A stretch of 38,394 bases of DNA from Nitrospinota bacterium (GTDB lineage: Bacteria > Nitrospinota > Nitrospinia > Nitrospinales > VA-1). The notes under the pieces were generated by a model. The model made no database searches, was not told the origin of the DNA, and worked only from the letters and a program-made list of their open reading frames with translations. Positions 18,331-25,665 of the stretch are shown one piece after another (position 1 is the stretch's first letter; the number at the start of each line of letters is the position of its first letter). The position numbers were made by a program, and so were the translations under genes. The DNA lies in the NCBI GenBank assembly GCA_014382285.1, contig JACNKA010000095.1:1-38394 (forward strand), written 5' to 3'.

Positions 18331-18357
18331 ATGGTTCTTGTTGAAGAACCATTTTTT
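18331..18357 (+). terminator. Strong intrinsic terminator without an upstream gene
   Basis: A perfect 9-bp stem (ATGGTTCTT 18331-18339; AAGAACCAT 18344-18352) with a GTTG loop is followed by six T residues on the plus strand. No plus-strand gene precedes it for more than 10 kb, so it may end an unrecognised small RNA or be left over from a lost gene. Confidence 0.6.
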
Positions 18358-18646
18358 ACCTTAATAGTGATTTAGTCCCGCTTACTTTCATGTCTTATTT
18401 GGGGCATTTACGCAGAAGCGTCAAATCCATTGGGCAGCTCATTTGGGTTTTTTCCGAAATCCGATTACAACTTTATGAATGCCAGAATGAAAGTCTATGG
18501 CAATTTCAACGGAATATTGATTGCACACTGTGTGGTTAAAAGCACCCTACAATACTAATATTAGCAGACAATTATATTGCACCTAACAAGTTTTTATGCT
18601 CTTTAAATTGCTTTAAACAATTTGCCTGCATAGTGCCTACACAAAG

Positions 18647-18676
18647 AAAAAGGGCCATGTCTTAATGACATAACCC
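18647..18676 (-). terminator. Intrinsic terminator behind the tRNA-Lys fragment
   Basis: On the minus strand GGGTTATGTC and GACATGGCCC form a 10-bp stem with two G-T pairs and a 5-base loop. CCC at the stem base is followed directly by TTTTT. It begins 11 bases after the CCA end of the truncated tRNA, the position of a normal tRNA terminator. Confidence 0.65.
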
Positions 18677-18687
18677 ATTGCTATACA

Positions 18688-18733
18688 TGGTGAGCCGTCT
18701 CGGGATCGAACCGAGGACCTACTGATTAAGAGT
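18688..18733 (-). pseudogene. tRNA-Lys(CTT) 3' fragment
   Basis: Read on the minus strand, the 46 bases match tRNA positions 31-76. They include an anticodon loop with CTT, a short variable loop, a perfect T stem (CTCGG/CCGAG) around TTCGATC, the acceptor 3' strand ACGGCTC, discriminator A and an encoded CCA. The 5' half is missing: upstream DNA lacks the matching GAGCCGT acceptor strand, a D arm and a pairing 5' anticodon stem. Such 3' tRNA pieces are typical attachment-site remnants of integrases that use tRNA genes. A functional tRNA cannot form from this copy. Confidence 0.8.
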
Positions 18734-18772
18734 TAGGGAATTAAACTTGATAGGGAAGCTATAAACGAAGAC

Positions 18773-19036
18773 TTAGGATTTGACAGTCAATTTGCCTTCC
18801 AGAGAGCGGCCAAACCCCAAAATACTGGCGCGAAAGCTGCGGTTTTTAATGCGCTCGTATTTTTTCAGGATCAGACGTTTCATCACCTCTTTGCACTCGT
18901 CAGGGGTGATCTCGCCTATTTCCAGCTTTTTTTTAAGGAAAGTGATGTCTCTTGCCTCTAAAAGGGAGCGCAAACCGCTTCTCATGGCATTATCCATATT
19001 TTGACCGGGTCGATTATGATTGAGTTTTAAAAGCAT
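18773..19036 (-). CDS. Small SHOCT-like protein, unknown function
   Basis: This 87-residue basic protein is uncharacterised. Its centre (FLKKKLEIGEITPDECKEVM, about residues 34-53) resembles the short C-terminal SHOCT motif with its G-x-IT-x-x-E pattern, here without the usual larger partner domain. The C-terminus is Lys/Arg-rich. Two starts are possible: the ATG at 19036, or the ATG at 18997 (MDNAMRSGL, 74 residues), neither with a strong Shine-Dalgarno. It begins about 150 bases from the divergent lipoprotein gene and ends 40 bases from the tRNA-Lys fragment. Confidence 0.6.
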   Translation of the reverse strand: MLLKLNHNRPGQNMDNAMRSGLRSLLEARDITFLKKKLEIGEITPDECKEVMKRLILKKYERIKNRSFRASILGFGRSLEGKLTVKS

Positions 19037-19190
19037 AGCAGTTTTTTCGGATCATGTAAAGCATTGATTTTTATTGTATTATTTCCCTTTCCAGGGGTGA
19101 GGTTTGTGGCTCCATGGCCTGGCTCAGCGCAGAGCGGCTTAAAATCTGATATTCTTTCAAGTGGTGAGCCTCAACAGTCGATGATGAACT

Positions 19191-20078
19191 ATGGGATTAT
19201 TTAAAAATCGAGTTTATTTAAGTGTTCTGCTTTCTTTCGGACTTTTAGTCTCGGGATGTGGGGGAGACCCTGAGGAAGGCCAGGCGTTGGAAATTACTGA
19301 AGGCCCTCCCCAAGTAACGATCACCCTGCATTCTCAGCTGGAACTGGATTATTCTCTGGACCCGGACCCTCAATTGCAGGTTTCGCAGGCGGAGACAGAC
19401 GAGTTTGGAGAGGTGGATAATAAATTTATTGCCGGAGTTTATGCCAAGCTGAAAAGGAGTGCGATGTTGCGATCCCAATCAGGACGAAAACCGGCGTTTA
19501 AGACGGACACTGAATATCTGTCCATCCAAAGGTATGAGGAAATAGATACGGAGCGTTATGCCATCACCATCGAGAAGAGTCCGCAAAAGTCTCAAATAAG
19601 AAAAACGGTTACCGTGCAGGACAAGCCTTTGGTCTTTGCTGGACGAGGCTACAATATTTCTGCTTTTGAAAGAGAAAGCAAACCTGCGATTGATGTGGAC
19701 TACGCCACGCACTTGGTGGCCGTTCAAGATGATCCGACGGGCAGTCACCTCAGGGAACGGTTGGACCCAAAAATGGGGTATTCCAGGGACACAAAGTATT
19801 TGGTCTACAATTCCACGCGTTCGGCTTTTGGGAAACTGCCACCACCCTTAGTAGAAAGTAAACCTGAGCCTTCACGAAAAGTTGAGCCTGTTATCCCACC
19901 GGAGAGAAATCCAGACTCGGTACTTTTATTCCCAAAGGGGGAGAAAAGTGTGCTGGTACTGAGGAAAGCGGAGAAACAGTTTGATCTTTTGGTGGGGAAT
20001 GAGTCGCTCAACAAGAAACAGTTTGAGGTTTCTAAGGTTCCCGGAACCAGTAAAAAAATACCCAAAACCCTGCAATAA
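19191..20078 (+). CDS. Putative lipoprotein, unknown function
   Basis: The 295-residue protein has a lipoprotein signal peptide with lipobox LVSGC and acylated Cys23 (hydrophobic core LSVLLSFGLL). The residue after Cys is Gly, which does not signal inner-membrane retention in the Escherichia rule. The mature part is polar, rich in Glu, Lys and Pro, and shows no family I recognise. A Pro-rich segment (PPPLVESKPEPSRKVEPVIP, about 217-236) looks like a flexible linker before a short C-terminal domain. No clear Shine-Dalgarno lies before the ATG at 19191. Its 3' end is overlapped for 47 bases by a small minus-strand gene. Confidence 0.75.
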   Translation: MGLFKNRVYLSVLLSFGLLVSGCGGDPEEGQALEITEGPPQVTITLHSQLELDYSLDPDPQLQVSQAETDEFGEVDNKFIAGVYAKLKRSAMLRSQSGRKPAFKTDTEYLSIQRYEEIDTERYAITIEKSPQKSQIRKTVTVQDKPLVFAGRGYNISAFERESKPAIDVDYATHLVAVQDDPTGSHLRERLDPKMGYSRDTKYLVYNSTRSAFGKLPPPLVESKPEPSRKVEPVIPPERNPDSVLLFPKGEKSVLVLRKAEKQFDLLVGNESLNKKQFEVSKVPGTSKKIPKTLQ

Positions 20079-20193
20079 ATAGCCCGATAATTATTTTTCG
20101 GACGAGACTGACTTGCGCCCCACTGGTCTCTTCGGGGGAGGGTTGCAGTTCAGGCTTTTCTGGTTTTTTCTGATCCGAGTTGAGTGACGTCAT
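20032..20193 (-). CDS. 53-residue single-pass membrane protein
   Basis: This short frame runs from the ATG at 20193 to the TAG at 20032. The first 30 residues are polar and Pro/Glu-rich (DQKKPEKPELQPSPEE). They are followed by a transmembrane helix (about 33-50: IIIGLFIAGFWVFFYWF) flanked by Arg on both sides. This composition is unlikely to arise by chance. It follows the cytochrome-SUMF1 gene by 88 bases on the same strand and could be cotranscribed. It overlaps the convergent lipoprotein gene by 47 bases. No family is recognised, and the ribosome-binding site (AGG 7 bases before ATG) is weak. Confidence 0.55.
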   Translation of the reverse strand: MTSLNSDQKKPEKPELQPSPEETSGAQVSLVRKIIIGLFIAGFWVFFYWFREP

Positions 20194-20281
20194 GATTTGG
20201 CCTGTAAATTAAAAAAAGACCTCAATATGATTTTAAGGAAATGGTCGTGCGCGTCAAGCCTGATGTTGATTTTTCACTCAG

Positions 20282-21310
20282 TCATGGACTTTTTGTTTTC
20301 GCGCAACGAAACCCGAAGCTGTTGTTTTTTACCTCCGGGGTGAAAAAACTTCGGTTGAAGGTAGGCGCGCTCAACCCGCAACCATAAGAAAGGCAGTCGA
20401 ACCAGGACCCTCCTTTCAACACCCTTTTATCTTCGCCGTATTCCGCCCGCGTGACGGGGTTTCCCGGATGCGGTAAATAGTAGCTATCCACCCACTCCCA
20501 CACGTTCCCAGAGATATCATAGAGCCCATAAGGACTGCGTCCTTCGGGGTAGGAAGCAACAGGTTCTGTGCCAGTGGAATTTTTATAAGGGTTATTGGAC
20601 TTGTCCAGTGACCACTCATTTCCCCATGGATAAATAAGGCCTTCGTCACCGCGTGCCGCCTTTTCCCATTCTTGTTCAGTAGGCAGACGCTTGCCAGCCC
20701 AGTGGCAGTATTCATTGGCATCGAACCAACTGACATAAACAACGGGATGTTTTTCCTTGCCAATGGGGAGGTTCCCCTCTGGCCAGTGAAAAGGATGCGC
20801 TCTCTTGGTGGCCTCGACAAAAATTTTATAGTCGGCATTGGTGACTTCGTTCAGATCAATATAGAATGCATCGGTTGTAGATACATGTTCGGGTGCTTCA
20901 TCATCCCAGCGTTCGTTCGACCCCATAATGAATTCTCCGGCAGGAACATAAGCCATGGAGGCTTTCCACTTTTTCATAATTGTTCCTTTAGGTTGAGAAT
21001 CGGACACGACTTGAATGAGGGATTTCAACAAAAGGCTATTTTTGCTGGTGAAACCTGCAGGAGTTGAAAAAGGGGAAGGAGCAATTTTCTCCGAGGGTCC
21101 TGTGTGGCAGGCTTTGCATTCAGGCTGAGTGTACTTATTTTTCTTCGCCTTTTGAATGTGTTCTGCTTGGTGGCAGGTGGTGCTGCATTCTTTTCGAAGC
21201 GGGCCCATTTTTTCAAAGGCATTGGCGGTCAATGGATTCCCAAAACCCCAGGCCAGAATAAAAGTGAGAAAATAAATTAATTTTTGAACGTATCTGGAAT
21301 TGACTCTCAT
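20282..21310 (-). CDS. c-type heme / SUMF1 (FGE-sulfatase) fusion, exported
   Basis: This periplasmic protein of 342 residues combines two modules. A signal peptide (about 1-31, cleavage near TANA) is followed by two candidate heme-attachment sites: CSTTCH (Cys42, Cys46, His47; the CX3CH variant) and CKACH (Cys65, Cys68, His69). From about residue 115 to the end is a formylglycine-generating-enzyme-type domain with MAYVPAGEFIMGS, WAGKRLPTEQEWEKAARG, PYGLYDISGNVWEWV and GFRC. The GGSW segment carries a CX4C pair (Cys306, Cys311), close to the paired active-site cysteines of true FGE. Whether it is an enzyme or a redox-linked binding protein is open. A GAGG lies only 1 base before the ATG, so the start spacing is unusual. 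Confidence 0.85.
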   Translation of the reverse strand: MRVNSRYVQKLIYFLTFILAWGFGNPLTANAFEKMGPLRKECSTTCHQAEHIQKAKKNKYTQPECKACHTGPSEKIAPSPFSTPAGFTSKNSLLLKSLIQVVSDSQPKGTIMKKWKASMAYVPAGEFIMGSNERWDDEAPEHVSTTDAFYIDLNEVTNADYKIFVEATKRAHPFHWPEGNLPIGKEKHPVVYVSWFDANEYCHWAGKRLPTEQEWEKAARGDEGLIYPWGNEWSLDKSNNPYKNSTGTEPVASYPEGRSPYGLYDISGNVWEWVDSYYLPHPGNPVTRAEYGEDKRVLKGGSWFDCLSYGCGLSAPTFNRSFFTPEVKNNSFGFRCAKTKSP

Positions 21311-21384
21311 ACCTCATATTTATAGGATGATTCTTTGCGAGTCAAAAAAATATTGTCGAATGTAACTGATATGGAACCGCTATT

Positions 21385-22191
21385 GTGAAAAACCCTATCT
21401 GGAGATTGATTGAAGATGGTCATTGCGATGGTAGATTAAACATGGCGATTGACCGGGCAATTCTCACTGCTTGCGATAGAGGGCAGGCCCCGGCCACGTT
21501 GAGGTTGTATGGTTGGGATAAACCGACTCTCTCTATTGGGTATTCGCAGAATGAGTTGATGGATGTGGACAGGGAGCAGTGTGAGCGAAGAAACATTCCT
21601 ATTGTCCGAAGGTTTACCGGAGGGCGAGCCCTTTTACATCAGCATGAATTCACTTACAGTCTCGTTGCTCCCATCCCTCAACCAGGAATTCCTGGAAATC
21701 TGGCAGAGGCTTTTTGTGCCGTATCGAAAGCGGTTATTCTTTCTCTGGAGAAAGTGGGTGTTGTTGACCCTGAAATGGTTGGAAAAGATAAAAGGACTCC
21801 GGGTATGGGCCGGAAGCGTTCCCCGGCCTGTTTCTCGGCATCCAACCATTGGGAAATCAGTGTGAAAGGAAAGAAACTGGCCGGCAGTGCCCAGCGCCGG
21901 TTAAACGGAGCTTTTTTACAGCATGGCTCTATCTTGTTGGACAAAGACCCTGAACTGGCTCATAGCTTGCTTCGCTATACCTCCGAGTCTGAAAAAAATC
22001 GAGGTCTTAAAGAATTGATTTCGAATACCTTAACCTTGAATGAGATTTTGCCGATTAATTTGGGATGGGAAAAAGTAGCCCAGTGTTTTGTAGAAGGATT
22101 TCAAGAAACGTTTTCAGCTACATGGAAACCGGGATCCTTGAGTCTTTTGGAAAAGGAATTAGTGAGGAATTATTTAGAGGAGAGTGAATAG
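21385..22191 (+). CDS. lipM: Octanoyl-[GcvH]:protein N-octanoyltransferase (LipM-like)
   Basis: This cytoplasmic enzyme of the biotin/lipoate ligase fold probably moves octanoyl groups from ACP to lipoyl domains for LipA to convert. The 268 residues include the RRFTGGRALLHQHEFTYS lysine/acyl pocket. RSPACFSASNHWEI contains Cys149, matching the catalytic Cys of LipM-type octanoyltransferases, and KGKKLAGSAQRRLNGAFLQH follows. Lack of the C-terminal adenylation domain argues against a lipoate ligase of the LplA type. The start is GTG at 21385; a nearby ATG at 21371 runs into a stop after five codons. lipA and the dehydrogenase genes are not in the window. Confidence 0.85.
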   Translation: MKNPIWRLIEDGHCDGRLNMAIDRAILTACDRGQAPATLRLYGWDKPTLSIGYSQNELMDVDREQCERRNIPIVRRFTGGRALLHQHEFTYSLVAPIPQPGIPGNLAEAFCAVSKAVILSLEKVGVVDPEMVGKDKRTPGMGRKRSPACFSASNHWEISVKGKKLAGSAQRRLNGAFLQHGSILLDKDPELAHSLLRYTSESEKNRGLKELISNTLTLNEILPINLGWEKVAQCFVEGFQETFSATWKPGSLSLLEKELVRNYLEESE

Positions 22192-22297
22192 TTGTCATCA
22201 AGAAATAAATGGGTCTATTTTTTTCGGGGAATTTATTGTTACCCTGAGGAGGATTGTTTATAATGCCCGTTCTTTTATTTCCATTAGAGGTTATGGG

Positions 22298-23158
22298 GTG
22301 CAAGTAAAGTTTTGGGGGGTTAGGGGAAGTATTCCTTCAGGATGTCCGGAAACTGCGGGTGTCGGGGGCAATACGACTTGTGTTGAAATCCGTTGCGGTG
22401 ATGAATTGATTATCATTGATACGGGAACGGGCGTTCGAAACCTGGGCATGGCTCTTATGAAGGAGATGCCTTTAAAAGCAACGATCTTATTCAGCCATGT
22501 TCATTGGGATCATATACAGGGTTTTCCTTTTTTTGGGCCTTTTTTTGTTCCCGGTAATGAATTTCGGATTTTTGGAGGCACCAGTTTGCCGGCGACCATT
22601 GAAGAAATTTTGAACCAGCAAATGACGCCGCCTTGTTTTCCTGTCAAAACCGATTTGTTCGGCTCAAAAATCACCTATCATGATGTTAAGCCAGAGGAAG
22701 TCATTGAAGGAGATAATTACCGGGTAACTTTGGCTCCTTTATTTCATCCGAATGGGTGTTATGCTTATCGGATTGAGCATGAGGGAAAAGCCTTGGTATT
22801 TTCCACCGATTGCGAGCATTATGAGGACAGGCCTAATAAAAACCTGATCGAATTATGTCAGGATGCCGATGTTCTGATTTATGATGCTCAGTATACTGAG
22901 GACGAATATTATGGTCTCAACGGCCAGTTTTCCCGTAAAGGCTGGGGGCATAGCACGATGCGGGAAGGGGTCAAAGTTGCAAAAGCGGCGAGTGTTAAGA
23001 AACTGGTTTTGTTTCATCACGATCCCTCTCACGATGATAATTTTGTCAAGCAAATTGAAGCGGAATCCCGTCAACTTTTTCCACAAAGCATAGCCGCCTA
23101 TGAAGGCTTGCAAATTGACTTATTACAGGAAGCATTACCCAAATCCCTTTTTGATTAA
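22298..23158 (+). CDS. MBL-fold metallo-hydrolase
   Basis: This metallo-beta-lactamase-fold hydrolase is of the group that includes cyclic-nucleotide phosphodiesterase-like and phnP-like proteins. The family start VKFWGVRGSIPSGCPETAG is immediately after the GTG at 22298, which has AGAGG 8 bases upstream. The frame continues upstream to 22184 but those residues have no homology. With this start it has 286 residues. Metal ligands are visible in FSHVHWDHIQGF (HxHxDH), VFSTDCEH (bridging Asp) and LVLFHHDPSHDD. The substrate is unknown. It starts about 100 bases after lipM and is followed closely by the FG-GAP lipoprotein gene. Confidence 0.87.
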   Translation: MQVKFWGVRGSIPSGCPETAGVGGNTTCVEIRCGDELIIIDTGTGVRNLGMALMKEMPLKATILFSHVHWDHIQGFPFFGPFFVPGNEFRIFGGTSLPATIEEILNQQMTPPCFPVKTDLFGSKITYHDVKPEEVIEGDNYRVTLAPLFHPNGCYAYRIEHEGKALVFSTDCEHYEDRPNKNLIELCQDADVLIYDAQYTEDEYYGLNGQFSRKGWGHSTMREGVKVAKAASVKKLVLFHHDPSHDDNFVKQIEAESRQLFPQSIAAYEGLQIDLLQEALPKSLFD

Positions 23159-24392
23159 GGCCTTGGTGCGAGCCGCACTCGTATTGATACTTCTTAGTGG
23201 GTGCTGGAGTTCCCCATCTCATGTTGCGGATAATCCTGCCAGCCAACGCTTTCGCGATGTGACCGGGAAATGGCTTTTCCCGCAAAGTTTCTCTCCAAAA
23301 CAGGCTTTATTTCTCCGCGCAGATCAGAACCCATTGCAGGACTTGATGGTTCTCAATGAGGCGCAATCAGGGAAACCTCAATTACAGGTCTACCTCAATC
23401 AAGAGGGGAATAGTTTTCTTCAGAAAAGCTTGGGGCAGTGGATGGAGAAAACGAAAGACCCGATCCTTTTTTTCACAGCAACAGACTTGAACCGTGATGG
23501 AGGCGATGATCTGGCTCTGGTCGTGCAAGCGTCGGGAAAGGTATCCACCCAAATTCTGTTTAATAATAGAAAAGGTTATTTTTACGCCAGGGACAAGGAG
23601 CGCTCTTACCCTCTCAGGGCCGGAATAGATAAGGTCACAGCTGGCGATCTGGATCAGGATGGAGACATGGATCTTTTTTATTTTGGTGAAAAAGTTCTGA
23701 CTGCGGATGGAAAACCCGATGCCCACCAGGCCCGCCTACTGATTAATAAAGGTGATGGGAAATTGGAGGATTTGACGGTTCTGCTCATGCCTCCTCTACC
23801 TGCTGGAATTCGTGATGTTTCTTTTGCTGATTATGATGGCGATGGAGTGGTGGATATTTTTTTTGTTTACGGCAAAGGACAAAACCGGCTTTTGATCAAT
23901 AATGGAGTGGGGAAGTTTGCCGACCGTACGGCGTCCCACATCCCCCGAATTCTTGATGATAGTGAGCATGCCGACTGGGCCGATTTTGATGGGGATGGTG
24001 ATAATGATCTTTTAGTGGTCAACCGATCTATCAATAAGCACTACAGGGCTTATCCTGAGGAGACCACGTACTTCCTTGAAAACACAGGAAGAGGACATTT
24101 TAAAAAACGATCACATAAAATGCTTCCCCGCCTTCCTTCTTACAAGGCTTATCTATTGGACGCGAATGGTAACACCAAACCCGATGCCTTGATCTTGACC
24201 TCAGAGGGAGTTTGTTATCTACAGGGTAGAGGCCGATGGGGATTCACCGATGAAACCGAGAGGCGTCTGCCACGTTTCCGATTTTTCAGGGAGATGGCTT
24301 TTGCCGATGTCAATCAGGACGGATTCCTGGATCTGTTCGCTCTGTCACCAACGCCGGATAGGAGCCGGATTTGGTTGAACCGCTTCGATTAA
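23100..24392 (+). CDS. FG-GAP/VCBS repeat lipoprotein
   Basis: This exported protein, probably a beta-propeller on the cell surface or in the periplasm, has lipobox LLSGC with Cys35. Five or more FG-GAP-type repeats carry calcium-binding loops: DLNRDGGDDLALV, DLDQDGDMDLFYF, DYDGDGVVDIFFV, DFDGDGDNDLLVV and DVNQDGFLDLFAL. It has 430 residues from the ATG at 23100, which overlaps the MBL gene by 59 bases. A GTG at 23166 with AAGG 5 bases upstream would remove the overlap but leave a very short signal peptide (Cys13). The longer start is kept for that reason, with real doubt. Related proteins serve in adhesion or ligand binding; no enzymatic site is seen. Confidence 0.82.
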   Translation: MKACKLTYYRKHYPNPFLIKALVRAALVLILLSGCWSSPSHVADNPASQRFRDVTGKWLFPQSFSPKQALFLRADQNPLQDLMVLNEAQSGKPQLQVYLNQEGNSFLQKSLGQWMEKTKDPILFFTATDLNRDGGDDLALVVQASGKVSTQILFNNRKGYFYARDKERSYPLRAGIDKVTAGDLDQDGDMDLFYFGEKVLTADGKPDAHQARLLINKGDGKLEDLTVLLMPPLPAGIRDVSFADYDGDGVVDIFFVYGKGQNRLLINNGVGKFADRTASHIPRILDDSEHADWADFDGDGDNDLLVVNRSINKHYRAYPEETTYFLENTGRGHFKKRSHKMLPRLPSYKAYLLDANGNTKPDALILTSEGVCYLQGRGRWGFTDETERRLPRFRFFREMAFADVNQDGFLDLFALSPTPDRSRIWLNRFD

Positions 24393-24402
24393 GGAAAACG
24401 CT

Positions 24403-25302
24403 ATGTCAAAATTTAAAAAAATGACTTTTCTTAAAGTGCTCACCACCATTGCCTGGGCAGACGGTGAGGTTTCGCAATCTGAGATTAATATTTTCAAAAC
24501 TTTTTATAGAAAATTTGATCTGGAAAAACATGAATTGGATGAGTTAAAACCCTATCTCTTGTCCCCGATTGCAAAAAAAGAAAAGGATGAGTTGTATCGC
24601 CAGATGATCGCGGAATTGTCTTCTCCTGAGGAGAAGAAAGAGATCATGGGTGCTTTGGAGACCATGGTCGAGGCGCATAAGAGAATGAAGAGTGAAGAGA
24701 GGGAGTTGGTCAACCAGTTTTCTGAGTGGTTGGGAAAAACTTCTCATACAAAAAGGTCTTTTGGGCGAATCAAAAACCTATTGCAAAGGACTATTTTTAA
24801 GCACGCACGGGATATGAACCCGGATATGGAGAAATATTTTAAACGCCGTGTGCTGAATAAAATTGAACTGAAAAGTGCGCGTTCAAAAACTTTCACCAAC
24901 TTACCCGAGGAACGACTCTATTTTATTTGCCTTGTGGGCACACTGATGGCGGCAGTTGCTCATGTGGATGACCATTTTGACGCGACGGAAAAAAAGGCCT
25001 TAAAGCGTTGTCTGACCGATCAGTTTTCTTTAGAAGGAAAAGAGCTGGCGCTGTTATTTGAAGTGGTGGAGGAACAGGCCCGTCAGGGTTTTGATTTTTA
25101 TGAGGTGACTGCAGAGCTGAATCGCGTTACTTCTTACAACGACCGTATCCATTTGATGGAATGCCTTTTTGAGGTTTCCATAGCCGATGGGAAAATGGCC
25201 CATGAGGAAGCGGAGGAAATCAGGCGGATCAGCAAAGCTCTCCGTATCCCCCATAAAACATTCATTGAATGCAAGGTTCGTGCTTTAGATAAAATAAGGT
25301 GA
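24403..25302 (+). CDS. Double TerB-like domain protein
   Basis: A 299-residue helical, probably cytoplasmic protein with two TerB-like (tellurite-resistance B) halves. The first is around residues 5-110 (LTTIAWADGEVSQSEINIFK). The second is around 165-295 and has two acidic turns (AVAHVDDHFDATEKK and VSIADGKMAHEEAEEI). These ADG-E turns are the usual metal-binding or acidic sites of the fold. Its role is unknown; no other ter genes are present. An AAGGA Shine-Dalgarno precedes the ATG, and it follows the FG-GAP gene by 10 bases, so the two are probably cotranscribed. Confidence 0.78.
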   Translation: MSKFKKMTFLKVLTTIAWADGEVSQSEINIFKTFYRKFDLEKHELDELKPYLLSPIAKKEKDELYRQMIAELSSPEEKKEIMGALETMVEAHKRMKSEERELVNQFSEWLGKTSHTKRSFGRIKNLLQRTIFKHARDMNPDMEKYFKRRVLNKIELKSARSKTFTNLPEERLYFICLVGTLMAAVAHVDDHFDATEKKALKRCLTDQFSLEGKELALLFEVVEEQARQGFDFYEVTAELNRVTSYNDRIHLMECLFEVSIADGKMAHEEAEEIRRISKALRIPHKTFIECKVRALDKIR

Positions 25303-25398
25303 TGGTGAAGCTCGGTCGGTCTGGGAGCGTGGTAATAAATTAACTCTTGTTGTTATGGCAACCGTTTGCGCAAGATTCTGGTTCGAGGGTCGGGAATA

Positions 25399-25578
25399 AT
25401 GAAAGAAACCCGTAGAAAATTTCTGGGCGTCATGTTTGAGTGCTGTAATGTCTACCAGCGTATTTATGTGAATAAAGAGGGCAATGCTTATGAGGGGCGT
25501 TGTCCGAAATGTTTTGCTGAGGTGAAAGCCACGATAGGAGTTGATGGCTCGGCTTCCAGGTTTTTCCGTGCTCGTTGA
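25399..25578 (+). CDS. Small zinc-ribbon-like protein (59 residues)
   Basis: The ATG at 25399 gives a 59-residue protein beginning MKETRRKFLGVMFECCNVYQ. Two cysteine pairs (ECC at 15-16 and CPKC about residues 36-39) could bind one zinc. The segment between them contains an aromatic-rich IYVNKEGNAYEGR strand pair, as in zinc ribbons. A TTG 33 bases upstream is in frame, but GAGGG 9 bases before the ATG favours the shorter form. Function is unknown. It lies between the TerB-like gene and dtd. Confidence 0.68.
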   Translation: MKETRRKFLGVMFECCNVYQRIYVNKEGNAYEGRCPKCFAEVKATIGVDGSASRFFRAR

Positions 25579-25657
25579 CCACTGGGCGTGGGGCCAGCAA
25601 TGCATTGCCGCAGGCTAGGCCGCACAATACTTTAATGTCCCTCCTACCAGCAGTGGT
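25578..25657. repeat. Inverted repeats upstream of dtd
   Basis: A perfect 12-base palindrome GCAATGCATTGC (25597-25608) is nested within a wider inverted repeat ACCACTG/CAGTGGT (25578-25584 and 25651-25657). The right outer arm covers the likely dtd Shine-Dalgarno (GGTGAG). This could be a 5' leader fold that masks ribosome binding, or an operator; neither is proven. Confidence 0.4.
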
Positions 25658-25665
25658 GAGTTGCA

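Larger units (their letters stand above)
18004..18772. other. Gene-poor junction with mobile-element debris
   Basis: Some 770 bases hold no credible protein gene. From left to right there are three copies of an IS21-like end motif (18146-18285), an orphan plus-strand intrinsic terminator (18331-18357), featureless AT-rich DNA, a minus-strand terminator (18647-18676) and a truncated tRNA-Lys (18688-18733). The combination suggests a decayed insertion or integration site. Confidence 0.5.

Noticed and set aside
18331-18375. 14-codon frame starting in the orphan terminator behind an AGGAG
   Set aside because: Too short and coincident with the hairpin stem.
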